Shown: positions 1 through 11,567 of the stretch, piece by piece
How positions within the stretch are numbered: the first letter of the stretch is position 1
Layout: every line of letters begins with the position of its first letter
Program-made: the position numbers and the translations under genes
Notes under the pieces: generated by a model
The model's database searches: none
What the model was told of the DNA's origin: nothing
The model's input: the letters and a program-made list of their open reading frames with translations, nothing else
Source: Iris pallida
Taxonomy: Eukaryota; Streptophyta; Magnoliopsida; Asparagales; Iridaceae
Length of the DNA: 64,000 bases
Direction: 5' to 3'
Assembly: GCA_029216955.1 (NCBI GenBank)
Contig: JANAVB010033216.1
Span: 6,993,138-7,057,137 of the forward strand

Positions 1-1800
1 CACCATCTCTTCTTCCATACCAAAAGGTCATCCTATGGTTCGCCAACGGCCACCTTATTATTCGGTCAAGTCTCTAAGGTTAGCTATTCCGACAGCTAAA
101 CCTAATCATTAAGGTGACTTCCTAGAGTGGACGGCTACTAGGGTTATACTACTTTCTTATTCTTAGGGCTAACAAGCAACCAACAGTTCCAATGAACTCT
201 ACCCAAACCTATGGGTATCAACTCAGTTTGAACAACTAATCGTCATTGTCGACTATACCGATAATTGGTTATGCAGCCCACAGTCGCTAGGGTCAAGTCT
301 ATCTATCCAGGGTCATCCTCAAGGAACTTATTCCTACAGAGGCTCATTCTAGACTTATCCAACGATCGACTAAGGTCGATCTAGCAACATTACAGTCTAA
401 TTCTCGATCTGACATACAATTTCCAGCAATCTAATCCATCAAGTAAATTCCCAATGATTCGATTTTTGTTCCAATTCTATCATACCCACACGGTTCTATA
501 TACCGAGGCTAATTATTCAAAGGTTATCGATTCTGGCAGTCTCAACAGAACTATAGAATCATACTATTCGGTCTTGTATGATAAAGTCATACCACTAAGT
601 CATAAGCCAGCAATCTATATCCCAACCGACAACCGTCTATACCGATATTATCCAACACGTTTCGTGGTTCTAAATCCTATTCGTTTCCCAGCCACCAAAA
701 TCTGGTACGAACATTCTTAACATCTCAAACCACAAGGGTCAAGTAATTCATTCCATTCAATCTGACAATTCAGGTATCAATAACCATTCTATATGCAACA
801 CGAATATTCTAAGTCATTACTTATTACTTTTGTGACACATTTCAAATCCTCCAACATACATACAATGACTACACCAACTCGTATTTTTACTGATTCTAAC
901 CTTTGGTGATCAAGATGGATTAACATCTATCACACCTTAGGGTCAAGGCAAAGATTTCCAAAATTTATTCGAGTCACCGACAATATTTCCAAAACTTTTA
1001 ATTTAGCAACCAACTTGTAATAGACACACATGATTTCCATCCAACTACTCGTAACTATCATTCGATGTTCAAGGCCACCACATTCTCTAGCCAAATCTAT
1101 TATCCATAGTAAAGTAATTATCCGACCATTCTGAGTCATCACCCGACTGAGCAATTTTTAACCAAGCCACCTGTTACAATTTCTAACAATCTCGCTATCC
1201 CGCATAACGGTACCATCAACGAAAACTCGAGCCACCTAGAAATAAGGTATGACTCCTAGCTAAGTCTCGGCACTACCCAATACTCATAGATATATTGATT
1301 GCCATTCTACAAAAAGGGTCATGATACATCTCATTTTGAAGTGGTAGAGACAATATACCACTCAGAAATGAAGCCATTCCTAAACCATACCAAACCCAAG
1401 TCTATTTCGGACATTCGTGATCTAAATGATCACAACATAAAGCCAACATCTTGGGGTCTCAAGTCACAAGGCTACTACACATGAGTCAAATCAACAATCT
1501 CGTTGAACTCATCCATCAATTGTCCCATTCACGATTCTGTTCCAACGTCACATGCAATTCTCAATGTCTTACAGCACACATAGCCACATTTCTCTATTCC
1601 CATATTTCGAACATCATTCATAAACAGCATACTATGGCATCGAGTATTGGGTCATTAGTGTCCAAACTAACAACAATTATCATTCAGGGGCATCACAATA
1701 TATTTAGACTTATTATATGGAACATCCAGTGAGCAGCCAAGAGGGTCAATGAACTTTCAGACACGAACAACTTGAAATGATTACAGGAATAACAATAGTA

Positions 1801-1892
1801 TAATCGCGAAAGCAATCTTTGATTTAATCGCGGAAGTAACATTAAGTAATCGTGGAAGCAACTTTGGTTAATCGCCGATGCAACTTTGATTT
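1801..1892 (-). repeat. Degenerate 22-24 bp tandem repeat in G leader
   Basis: Four units start at 1801, 1825, 1847 and 1869, each opening with TAATCG followed by a GAAGCAACTTTG-like stretch. Spacing is 24, 22 and 22 bp. The array sits about 40 bp inside the primer site of element G. Function unknown. Confidence 0.7.
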
Positions 1893-1930
1893 GAAACGAA
1901 TCAAATAAGAGTCCAAGGACGTATAGCCAT

Positions 1931-1942
1931 GCTCTGATACCA
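1931..1942 (-). other. Primer binding site of G (tRNA-iMet type)
   Basis: The reverse complement reads TGGTATCAGAGC, the classic plant initiator-Met PBS. It lies 3 bp inside the LTR end (TG...CA boundary at 1946), which fixes G's orientation as minus and shows that the LTR to its right is the 5' LTR. Confidence 0.85.
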
Positions 1943-1945
1943 ATT

Positions 1946-2692
1946 TGTCACACCCCAATAGGGAGAATCGTTCGACCTCACTTTGATTCATGCCGAATCG
2001 CTCATCCTTGCTTGGGTGTGATGTCGTACAAGTCTGATGTTGCACTTGTACAAGGCAAAGACAGTACATAATTAATTATCTTCAAATAGGAAGACATTGC
2101 AACGATAGAGCAGACAAAATAAAAATAATAAGGACATTCTTTCTTGTTAAATATAACACATTATTAATTTATAGCAGCGGTATAAGCTGATAATTGGAAG
2201 TCGCACAGAGATATGTAGAAATGTATTCTCTTTATTGATAATTGAAGTAGAGTACAAGACTTGTCATAGAATACAATGCTTACAACACATCTTACTTTAC
2301 ACTGATAGCCAACTGAAACATATGGCATGAGGCTTATATTTGATACTCGATACATTGAATTACAACCCGATTTCGACTTTGGCTTACAACTCACTGTTAT
2401 AGCTGATATCTGATGTTCCATATATTGTGCCTTTTATAAACATAAGATATCATCTTTTGCAAGGAGAGCTTCTGCATGCCCAATAAATCTTCGATGTCGT
2501 GGGACCGATCAAGCCAATCTTCGTGTACAGAACTCTTAAGCGCGAGCACCTAAAAAAAGTGCCTGCAACGTAGGTGAGTATATCATCTTTGTACTGGCGA
2601 GCAAAACCAACCCACTCGCCTAAATCGACACGAAGTGGTCATTTAAGCAAGCTTTTATTAGAGTGATCTTTCTAGTTGGGGCTGTGGACACA
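1946..2692 (-). mobile_element. 5' LTR of G, proximal part
   Basis: On the plus strand it begins TGTCACACCCC (LTR end, minus strand ...GTGACA) beside the PBS. It runs to 2692, where element D is inserted; the LTR resumes at 55872. It shares layout with the F LTR at 59487: a TGTCAC(G/A)CCCC start, then GATGYCGT(A/G)CAA and CACAAGGCA-like words, then a TTTATTGATAAT stretch. Confidence 0.75.
2688..2692. repeat. Target-site duplication of D, left copy
   Basis: GGGGC here and AGGGC at 55867-55871 flank D; 4 of 5 bases match. The decayed duplication fits an older insertion. Confidence 0.7.
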
Positions 2693-3456
2693 CACAAAAA
2701 GAAGAAGAAATGCCGTCTTTTCTTTATTGGCGTAAGGCACCACAAATCGAGTACGCCTGAGAGATAATACGCTGAGGATCCCCGAGTACAAAAAGAATTC
2801 TGGGGAATGGGATGATGGAGATCGAGCGACAGTTGCTCCTTTACTCCGTTGACACTCCGATTACAAAAGTAGGAGAAAATCTAAGAAAATTGCTAACTCT
2901 TGGCTCACTGGCAAGAAGTGCAGCAATTTGGCTCTTAAAAATATTCTTCGTTCTGTGTTTTGAAGAGGGATGAGACCCCTTTTTATAGTCGTTCTTGAGC
3001 TGGAATGATGTTATGCGCCCACATGAGGAAACACACTGGTTTTCATATGGGCGCTTGGTCCTACTTTGGACGCATATGGTGTAGGAGCATGCAGGCTACG
3101 TGATCGTGGGTTGATCGTGGTGCTGTCGTGGCCGCATGCTTCGGTGCACGACTGCTCGTAGAGACTGACGTGGCCGTATGCTTCGGTACACGTTTTGATC
3201 ATGGGTTTGACCGAGTCAGGGGTTGTTCTGACTTGGGCGCATAGCCTGAAACAGGGCTATGCGCCCCCTCTTCTGAAGGAGCTTGTCTTGGGCGCATAGG
3301 GCTTCACTGGTGACTTGGGCGCATAGGGCTTTACAGGTGACTTGGGTGCATATGAATTCACTTGGGCGTAGATGTCCTCATTGGCTTGGGCGTATAAGGC
3401 TTCATTGGTGACTTGGGCACATATATCCAGTCTGCTAAAATTTCCATGCTTCTATA
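2693..3456 (-). repeat. 3' LTR of D
   Basis: It is 764 bp and matches 55094-55866. The plus strand starts TGTGGACACACAC and ends TCTATA (TCTACA in the partner, a C-to-T change). A minus-strand TATAAAAAGG lies near 2977-2987. It contains many copies of the family motif TGGGCGCATA or its reverse complement, most densely from 3010 to 3430. Confidence 0.93.
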
Positions 3457-3471
3457 AGACCCTTTTAAAGT
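3457..3471 (-). other. Polypurine tract of D
   Basis: The reverse complement reads CTTTAAAAGGGTCT directly before the 3' LTR. A and B have the same tract as CTTTGAAGGGGGTCT, so D has lost part of the G run. Confidence 0.75.
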
Positions 3472-3535
3472 TTTCGATACTTAAACGAGTTCAAAATACT
3501 TTGAAAGAAGCATGGACCGTCTTTTCATGATGCAG

Positions 3536-3817
3536 TGGGCGCATAGCACGGCTCTTTTTTTGGGCGCATAGAGTTTGGCCAGCCTGTCAGAGAGATGGCT
3601 GTTGAGATCTTCCTCAAAAATCTAAACTGACAGATTCATCGGGGTAGAATTTGAAGAGGTCCATCCTTCATACGTTGTCCATGTCAGCAAATGGCAGTCG
3701 CATAGTGTGCAAGAGGCTGGGTCTTCATGTGGACGCATAAGCCATGGTGGACGCATAGTACACAATGGGCGCATAGGAATAGTGGGCACATAGGGAATGG
3801 CCCATGCCTACAAATAG
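3536..3817 (+). promoter_or_regulatory. Promoter region of D antisense gene with motif cluster
   Basis: At least six GGGCGCATA or GGACGCATA copies (near 3537, 3566, 3732, 3750, 3768, 3784) lead up to a TATA-like CTACAAATAGG at 3808-3817. The gene's ATG follows at 3898. A and B have TATAAATA at the equivalent place, so the D box looks mutated. The motif is the same one that fills the D LTR. Confidence 0.65.
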
Positions 3818-3897
3818 GCTTTGAAAGAGAGAGAGTTCATTATTCTCATTTCTCTTAGAACTTTCAAAAGACTCTTCATCTTCTCTCTTTAAGAACC

Positions 3898-6800
3898 ATG
3901 TCTCCCAAGGCCGCTAAGAGATCTGCGAAGAGCAAGGGGGCTGTACCGAGTGGCTCTCCTCCTGCGGCAGCATCGCCACCAGTCCAAGTCCCGATTCTGG
4001 ATGAGGCTATGCCTCAAAAACAAAGTCTTGAGCGTTAATTTACGATGCTCAGACTTTTTTTCTGCCTGGACGCGTGTACCTAAGGCAGCATGCTTCTGTG
4101 AGCATTCTTATGTGCCCACAGAAGCATGCGCCAACACTGTGGCATGCTATGCACCCACATATTGCTGTGTTATACGCACACATGCTGCTGCATGTTATGT
4201 GCCCATATACTGTTGTACGTTATGCGCCCATATGTTTGTTTTGGGCGCATAACCCTTTGGGCGCATAAGACTCCTCCAGCACTTAGTTTTTCCTGCGGAT
4301 TCTGAGTCTGACTTTTTCTTCTGTCCTTGCAGTTAATATGTTTGTCCCAGAACTTGATGGAATCCCTTTCGGCTCTGCTTATCAAGTCCTCGGTACCAGT
4401 CTCATAACCAATATGATCAGCAAGGTTCAAGCCACGGTCAGTCAAAACCAGCCTACGGAACAGATACTTGCCATACTTGAACAGGATAAGACCTTCTTGA
4501 AGCAGATGATTAATGACGAAAAGTTTTTGCTTGGAAGGGCACATCGTTTCAAAAAGCCGTACTTCCTGTTCGGTGACAGTATGGGGTTCGAAGATGGCGA
4601 GACGATACGTTTGAGAAACCCAATGGTGATCCGTCCGAACAATCAGAGGATATGGCTACAGTCGATGGAGCGTCAGTATCCTTTATCTGCTTTTACTGTC
4701 TTAGCCATGCGGCGACAGATGAAGTAGAAGCTAACTCCTGAGCTCCCAGGGGTCATCTCCAGAAGAATACAGTTTGACTCAGGCGATTGGAAGAAGGACA
4801 CTTTCAAGTGTGTTCGGGGCTCTGCATCTTACTCTACGAGGGGACTGCAACCTGGTATCGTAATGAACGACATTCCGACTAACCTCCATCCTTATGCCGC
4901 TGACACGCTTTGCAATTTGATGATGTCGGGAGACGTGTCGTATCCCACAGGGAAGATGCGGATGGAAGGCTGGAGGTATCCATCTTCATTCTAGAGCAAC
5001 CTCACTGGCTGGGTGCTTTCCACGTATGAAGCCACCATGAAGACTGCTGGCCTTTATTATGCTATTAGGGCCACCTAATATGGCGTAAGGGTCAACTGGT
5101 CAATGTTTGTCTCTTTGGCAGAGTTATATAACCTTCACACTTGTACTTTCTTTACTCTGGGTGGGGAGATGGGATTGGCTCTCCACGAGATACAGGAAGT
5201 GTCGAAGCTTCCGTGGGGCACCGAGCCGTATGAAGAGTACGTGCCTTTTGATGAAGAGCTCCGAGATCTGGAGAATAAAAACTCCGAGATGATTGATGTA
5301 TACAAGGAGTTACTCTGCCACCTCCTCATCTGTCATAGGATTAATAAGAAAGGAAGGACCAAGGGGGGTAATCCCCATACAAGAGCTTGGATGGGCTACA
5401 TCTTCGTTCAAGGAGAAGGAGACGATTTGGCCTTTTTTCGATTTTAAAACCTGTGACCAAGTCCGATATAGAAATTCGGATGACAGATTATGATACGACG
5501 GATACTGAGGACAGTGATGATCCTGAGTCCCCGATCGGCCACTACTTCCGTCAAACTGAATATCCATTGTCGGAGAAAGCTATGCTGGCAGCTTTCTTAA
5601 TGATCTGGCTTTGTGACTGCATAGTCCCTGGAGGTTCAGGGTCCATTGAGAGAATAAGTCAGGGTATGATACTTCTGGCTGTGAAGCTGGCGTTCGAATA
5701 CCGTCTTGCATTGCTTTCTGCGATCGTCTGTGCCACTGGACGAGGTCTGCGGGACTTTGTTAGGAATGCGGTGACTCCTGACGGCAGGGCCAACTTCGTC
5801 CGGACCGAACTTCTGTATCATTTCCTGATGGGGTGGTTGCTACTGCATTTTCCTACCTTGATGAATGCTGGGCCGGTGGCGGACTCTTTGGCGGGAGAAG
5901 CCTTTCTTCGTAGATTTCGTGATGCGGATTGGACCGTCACCGGTGTACCCTCTTGTAGAAAGGCTTTAAGCTTCTTGCAGAACTATGAGTTCTTCAGAGT
6001 ATCCCCTCCATCCGACAGCGGTAATACGGGAGATATCTTAGTGGATGAGGGAGTTCATGCCACTAGTTTGACTGCTGGGGCATTTTACTGGCTTCAGTCT
6101 ATTAGACCATCGCATCTGGTGCTCCGAAACAGGAACCATGCCTATCTGAACCCATACCTGCCGAGTCGTTTCGTACGGCAGTTTGGCTACAGCCAGCTCC
6201 TTTTGGGAAATGCTAGCCCATATTTGGAGTCGATAGGCAGCTTGATTGACGGGGTGCGTGCTTGGATGTATTACAATGTGGGGTGTACGGGGTAATCTTC
6301 ACTCTGCCCTTAGATAAGCCTGAGATCCATTTGTGCTATGTTGCCGTCAAATTTTATGTTCAGATCAATACTTTTTATCTCCGGTATGATCGTGAACAGA
6401 GTTTGATATTGGGGACTCGGTTTGGCCCCCTCCTGCGAAAAAGGCTTCGAAGGGCCGTAAGAAGGAGAGTGTTGTTCCCACCATGAAGTCATCCGTAGTA
6501 CCGCGGCCGAAGGCTATCCTTAGGGAGCCAACAGTGTCTCCAAAGGAGGACACGAAAGATGATGATTCTTCTCCTCTCAATCCTCCTTAGAAGAGGAAAG
6601 CTTCAACTGAATTCGCACAAGAGCCAACTTTAAAGCGAAAGAAGAAAATTGTCGCCCTGAGGAGAGCCAAGGAAGTGGGTGTTGGCTCGCCTCCCTTGAG
6701 GAGGTCCTCCCGGAAAACTGGAAGAGGTGGAACGGCGTCGCGGGCCGTTACTATTCGGGAGGTAGATCCCTTCCTAGACTTCATAGTCGTTCTGGTCAAG

Positions 6801-8390
6801 CCTTTAGAAGTTTTCCCACCCTTGTGTTTGTCCTTTACACAGGACCCTGAAGTTGCAGCTGAGGCAGGTGCCTCCTCGTCTGAGGAGGTGGACGTGACAA
6901 CAGCATCCCCTCCTTGTCCTCAACCGGCAGACGACGCTCAGCCTTCCTCAGCCAAGGAGGTTGAATCAAAGGATGATCAGGACGAATGCCCGGATTATGG
7001 TATTGACCAGAGAGCCAGTCCTTCTTTCAATATCTCCCTGGGGGCGATATCTGAAATCAGGGCCATACTGAGAGAGTTGGACGAGAATAAAGTCCAATCG
7101 GCTTATCCTCCTGCGGGTACGTTATCTTTGCATCTCTCTTCGGATGAGATTTTTCGACTTCGATTTTGCGTGCTCCTTGTGAGGCTGACCACAACTGTAT
7201 GTTCCTTTATAGACAAGGAGAAGGAACCCCTCGTGAAGATAACCCTATGCATTAGAAAAGGAATAGAAGTTGTTCCCGGCTCCTCCAAATTTGTTGGTAC
7301 AGAGGGAGTTGTTAGTGAGCCGGTATCGGCTACAGAAGGAGAGGTTGAACAGCCTACTGAGGGGGCTGTTGCTGAATCTTCTCCCGTTCCATCTGGAATT
7401 GTGGAAGATACCGGGGCTGATGCTGCTTGGGGCCTTGATATTGTTCTTCTTGAACAGTCTGGGCCTGCTTTCGGTTTCCTTGAATATAAGACTGATGGCG
7501 TAGCCCAGGCTGGTGCTGAGCATGCCGAAGGTACAAAATTACAACTCTTTCGTATTTTTCTTTTTTTTGTTACTGATGTATATATTGGTTCCTTGTCAGG
7601 TTCGGCTTCTTGTCAGATATCCCTTCCTGGAGCGGAAGAAACTCTCTAAGCCTCCTCCCCGACGACATCCATTGAAGACGACGAGATGGCCCAGGAAGTC
7701 ATCAAAGCTTTCTACTCTGTACTGAAAGTAAAGCTTCCTGGAGTCCTGAATCAGAATGCTGCCTTTGGCCCTGTGAAGGCTGTTGCCGAATGCCAAGTGG
7801 CGGCCCTTGAGAGCATTGCCGGCTATGATGAGCGGTCTAATACTCTGAGGAAAGTTCTGAACGATCTGGAGGGTCAGGTGGCCAGGTTCCGGGATGCCAA
7901 ACAACGGAGCCCGACATCACTGTTTCGTGCCGAAGATGAGGCTTTGATCACGGCTCTCGCGGAGGAGAAGGCCACTTTCCAGGCGAGGAAGGATGCCCTC
8001 GTTCAAGATATTAGCGAATTGGCTGATCAGTATGGTCATTTCAATGCTGCAAGTGAGACACGTGTTGCCTCGAAGAATAAACTGGCTGCACAGATTACGG
8101 AGAAGTATAATCACATCGTGCAGATCCAAAACGAGATCGCTCAACTAGAAGCCAACTTGAAGATATCAACGTCTGAGCAAGAGGACTACTTGGCTCAGGC
8201 TGCTATGACTGCCACCACTTCTGCCCATTTAAAAGAACAGTTTGTGAAGTTGGAGGGAGAGCACATAAGTCTGATCCTTTTCGAGGATGAAGCTGCTCGT
8301 CAAGAAGAGGCGCACCGTCGAGCTACCGCGAAGTCTGAAGCCGAAATCGCGGCTCTAAGGGACAATATCAAGCGCCTGTGTATCCCTTAG
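3898..8390 (+). pseudogene. Antisense PMD plus coiled-coil gene of D, decayed
   Basis: Exon 1 (3898-4024) encodes a Lys/Ser/Pro-rich basic start (MSPKAAKRSAKSKG...). A 308-bp intron ends at 4332 (TCCTTGCAG), and the reading phase matches exon 2. Exon 2 carries a plant mobile domain, with the GEMGLALHE core near 5167 and FLMIWLCD-like helices near 5600. Its frame has stops at about 4725, 4993 and 5077, a frameshift in a T run near 5430-5447, and further loss after 6295. An acidic Ser/Glu-rich linker (6675-7600) is split by probable introns; the last ends TCCTTGTCAG at 7600. A coiled-coil exon (about 7686-8390) ends the gene, with AATAAA at 8472. The role of PMD proteins in elements is unknown; host PMD proteins MAIN and MAIL1 affect silencing. 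Confidence 0.8.
4081..4275 (+). repeat. Motif cluster in first intron of D antisense gene
   Basis: Within the 4025-4332 intron there are repeated TATGCGCCCA, TATGTGCCCA and TGGGCGCATA words, most clearly at 4218-4275. It is the same motif as in the D LTR and upstream of the antisense TATA box. A and B introns carry their own family motifs at the same position. Confidence 0.75.
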
Positions 8391-8520
8391 ATTTTTTTTG
8401 TTTGTAACTGTTTCTTCCAGCCGTCACGGCTCTTGTACCCCTTTTCTTTCGTCTCTTGATAGACGTTCAAAAATAAAGAATAAAGAATCTTTTCAAAATG
8501 AATGTGGTTTTGTGAAATAT

Positions 8521-9010
8521 CGGAACTAGAGGTAATGTAGACATAGTAAGGATATTTTTGGTGGGTATTCTGCTGGAGAATTTGATGTGGACTCATTATC
8601 CGTTTTATATTCAAGTTTTTTTTTGAATATAGATAATAAGTTGAACGAAGCTGCTAATAGAGGTAATATGGACGTAATAGCAAAGGATATTATGTATCTG
8701 ACCAGAGGTAATATGGACATAGAAAGATATAGAACATTAGGTGGGAGTGGATAATTCAGAGGTAATATGGACGTGATTATCCTTAATAAACGCTTTGCTC
8801 ATAGGTTATATGGACATGGCAAAATATTTCTTAATCATTCCACTGGGGAAATAATTATCGAAAAGATAATTCAGAGGTAATAGGGACGTGACTTGTTTTC
8901 GTCAAACCGAGTTTGGACAGAGTCAAAAAGGGGAATGATTCTACTGGGGAAATTTTTAGAGGACCTATTATCCAGGGCGTATTCAAGACTCTTGAAATAC
9001 GGATAATAGT
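8521..9010. repeat. Hairpin array between convergent genes of D
   Basis: About six short hairpins share a loop close to TCAGAGGTAATATGGACGTG but have different stems. The clearest are GGATAAT/ATTATCC (8750-8783) and TTTGC/GCAAA (8795-8824); weaker ones lie near 8524, 8652, 8696 and 8868. Two longer hairpins (8595-8637 and 8965-9009) have stems ATTATC+TATATTCAA and CTATTATCC. The array lies between the antisense gene's AATAAA and the integrase stop. Confidence 0.8.
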
Positions 9011-9089
9011 TAGATAATTTTTCGAATCACATAAATATCATATTGTACATTTACATGACTGAACATATGTGAACATTATTTACAAAAGG

Positions 9090-9751
9090 TTACACATAAT
9101 ATTTCTTCAGAAACTTGTCGTTGATAGAATACACTGATTCTATAATGAAAATACCTTCCCACTTAGGCTAAAATTTCTCTTTTGTTTTGTGCGTCATGAC
9201 CATTGGTCTTCTCACTGCTAAGACTAGATCACCGACTTAAAAAATTCTTTTCTTCACCTTTTTATTGAAGGCTCTGGAAAGGCGTGCTTGGTATAGCTCA
9301 ATGCACTGCTGAGATAACAAGCATTTTTTATCTACCGCTTCGTGCTCCTGTAGTCGCAGACGATAGCTTTCTTCGGTAGTCAACTCACTGGCTAAGGCTA
9401 CCCGAAGGAAAGGAATCTGGATTTTTAGAGAAAGAACTGCTTCGCTCCTATAAACTAGAGAGAATGGCGTACTGCTTGTTGGAGTCCGGACCGTTGTACG
9501 ATAGGCCCATAGACATTCGTCAAGCTTCTCATTCCAATCGCGCTTGTTTGAAGACACGAACTTCTTGAGAAGTTTAATGATGGTTTTATTGAAGACTTCT
9601 GCTAGCCCGTTAGCCGCTGGATTATAGGGAGTAGAGGCTACATTCTGGATTCGATTCCTATCGCAGAACCGATAGAATGCATGGCTTGTGAATTGTGGAC
9701 CATTATCATGGATGATCCTGCGAGGTAGGCCGAAGCGGTAGATAACGTGAT
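9090..9751 (-). pseudogene. Integrase C-terminal half of D
   Basis: This encodes the second and third catalytic regions of the integrase core: HDNGPQF gives the second Asp and NGLAEVFNK the Glu. The C-terminal domain ends in a KKYYV-like tail at 9090. The first half is at 47435-48530, because B inserted between the codons for the FIKHHV region. There is a stop near 9237. The frame also appears open into the B LTR, but that extension is an artefact of the insertion. Confidence 0.88.
9747..9751. repeat. Target-site duplication of B, left copy
   Basis: GTGAT here pairs with GTAAT at 47430-47434. Removing B and one copy restores the D integrase frame across the junction, which confirms the boundary. 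Confidence 0.85.
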
Positions 9752-10606
9752 TATTTGCCATAAAAATCAACAACAGGTATTACAGAACCCTGGAATTGAT
9801 TGCAAACTCGCTTGTACAAAGAAGAGCCTAGAAAGAAAGCCTAGGAAATAATCTAAGTACAATTGTTTAGTTTTGATTCTGGGGGGGTGACGGTGGAGGC
9901 TCGGGAAAGTGCTATAAACTCTGCCTTACTCTGTGGACTATCTGATGCAGTCTCTAGCTCATGAAGATATTGTTTTTCTCTTGAAGGTTATCAGCCATTG
10001 CAGGGGAGTGGCACCCTACTATTTATAATTGGATAGATTTTGAGCCGCATGGTCGGTTTGCTGCCATGTGGCTGGTTGGCACGCAAAGACCCGCTCTCTG
10101 GCTGCCATCTGTCGATTTGTTAGGATTTTGTTGCAGTAAATCTGGGTGGTTAAGGAATCGGTCAGATGGCCACGTGTCCTGTTGCGTATGGTGTTCTCAG
10201 TCTTTGATCTTGTGGGGTCGCATAAGACTCATGCGGCCCGGATCACAGTTACATAGAGTTTGGAAACTTTGGGACTGCATAAGCTGGGTCGCATGAGGTT
10301 CATGCGGCTTGGATGACGCTCATTTGGCCGCATGGAGGCGTAGGAACCCTACTTTTGGGGCGACGTCTCATGTCTTATCTTTCTTGTCAAAGTGTCAGAA
10401 CTGTTATGCTTTTGCCAGTACTTGTTTGCTTTGTCAGTCGAACTGCTCCTCCTTGGTCGCATATTTTCCTTCTACAGCTGTTCATCGATGGGCCGCATGC
10501 AGTTTTGAACAGTTATACGGCTGTCCTTCATGTGGGCCAGTTTGGCCCGAAGTATCTATGCGGCAATTTGTAATCCACATGAACTCCATATTTTCATGTT
10601 TCTACA
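9752..10606 (-). repeat. 3' LTR of B
   Basis: It is 855 bp and matches 46578-47429. The outer end reads TATTTGCC here against TGTTTGCC in the partner, so the terminal TG has mutated. A minus-strand TATA (ATTATAAATAG) lies near 10018-10029. It contains CCGCATGA and CATGCGGC words, often as inverted pairs (for example 10205-10240). Plus-strand open frames at 10066-10641 are chance readings of the LTR. Confidence 0.92.
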
Positions 10607-10621
10607 AGACCCCCTTCAAAG
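10607..10621 (-). other. Polypurine tract of B
   Basis: The reverse complement is CTTTGAAGGGGGTCT, identical to that of A, directly inside the 3' LTR. Confidence 0.85.
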
Positions 10622-10737
10622 TTTCCAAATTGCAAATTTGAATACTTTGAATAAGAAGCATAAAAAATATGCCAAGTCGTGGGGAGTCTTCATGTTTGCT
10701 GGAAGTAATTTTTGAACTTGAGTTGCAGAGAAATACT

Positions 10738-10966
10738 GAGCCGCAGGGGGATCCTGAGTCGCAGAACAAATCTTGAGTCGCAGGGACGCTTTGAGCCACA
10801 GTGAGTCTGCCAGCTGTCACTGCTGCATTTAATGCCTTGATTCGATTTCGAATTTGGTTCCTTTTTTCGAGATAAAGCTGACGGTTACTAGGGATAAAAT
10901 CCCCAAGCGTCATCATTATCTTTAATGATCTCGAGAATCAAAGCAGCATCCTCTCTTCTATAAATA
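10738..10966 (+). promoter_or_regulatory. Promoter of B antisense gene
   Basis: GAGCCGCAG/GAGTCGCAG copies (10738-10800) precede a perfect TATAAATA at 10959-10966. The ATG follows 70 bp later at 11036. The promoter lies inside the element, so the antisense gene need not rely on the LTR. Confidence 0.75.
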
Positions 10967-11035
10967 GGAGTGATTTCGAAGAGAAAATTTTCTCTTTTTA
11001 ATTCCTTCTCATTCATCTTTGTCTTCCTGTCTTCA

Positions 11036-11147
11036 ATGGCTCCTAAAGCTTCCAAGTCGACTGCGGCCAAAGGAAAGGGGCTTGCTTCTCCCTCGAGGAC
11101 GGCGGACTCATCTTCCACTCACTCCGACGTGCACCCTCCCGTCAAAG
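11036..11147 (+). CDS. Exon 1 of B antisense gene
   Basis: It encodes 37 residues starting MAPKASKSTAAKGKG, basic and Ser/Thr-rich, resembling a nuclear localisation or DNA-contacting tail. The donor is AAAG|GTAAGG with phase 1, matching the acceptor at 11567. A (17419) and D (3898) have the same kind of start (MAPK or MSPK followed by Lys/Ser/Ala). The start was chosen by this three-way agreement and the upstream TATA box. Confidence 0.75.
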
Positions 11148-11567
11148 GTAAGGACAGTGGGGAGACGATGGCTATGTCATGCTATATCGCTCTGTGCAAT
11201 AAACTTTGGTCGATGCGTGCCCTATCTCAGTTGAACTACATGTGTTCTGTATAATAGGACCGTATAAGCTGAGTCGTATAAGTGTTGCATAAATGACTCA
11301 GGATTGATCTTCATCGATGTCGCATAGTTGTGTCGCATAAGTGTCTCCTGACTGGGCCGCATGGGTATTTTATGTCTCGAGCCGCAAGAGCGCTTCAAGC
11401 CGCCTAAGTGCCTTATTATCGAGTCGTGTGAACATTTTATAATAGAGCCGCATAAGTATCTCATGACCGAGCCGCATGGGCATATGTCTCCTGCCGCATA
11501 GGTCTTATTTTTGGCTAGGTTTTGAGAAATAAACTTCTAACTTTTGCTTCTTCTCTGTCTTTTGTAG
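11148..11567 (+). repeat. First intron of B antisense gene, filled with family motif
   Basis: The 420-bp intron runs from GTAAGG to TCTTTTGTAG. From about 11255 to 11510 it holds roughly ten variants of GCCGCATGGG, GTCGCATAAG and GCCGCAAGAG. The same motif recurs in the B LTRs and in B ORF1. Confidence 0.75.

Larger units (their letters stand above)
1..1945 (-). mobile_element. Internal leader of element G, continuing off the left edge
   Basis: In minus-strand direction this follows the G 5' LTR (ending at 1946) and its primer site. No gag, protease or RT similarity is visible in either strand over 1.9 kb; the open frames are short and unlike retroelement proteins. G is therefore either a non-autonomous (LARD-like) element or has a very long leader. 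GGGTCA words recur irregularly (near 291, 738, 941, 1316, 1659, 1743) with no clear period. The coding part, if any, and the 3' LTR lie outside the window. Confidence 0.6.

Noticed and set aside
1..1945. Host gene or gag in the left edge
   Set aside because: No long frame, splice pattern or known motif on either strand; the PBS at 1931 shows it is a retroelement leader.
9752..9773. Start of the D integrase fragment at 9773
   Set aside because: The codons before 9751 belong to the B LTR; the frame is open by chance across the junction.
10066..10641. Plus-strand open frames of 76-110 codons in the B LTR, repeated at 46812-47440
   Set aside because: They repeat only because the LTR repeats; they are not conserved in A or D LTRs and have no domain.
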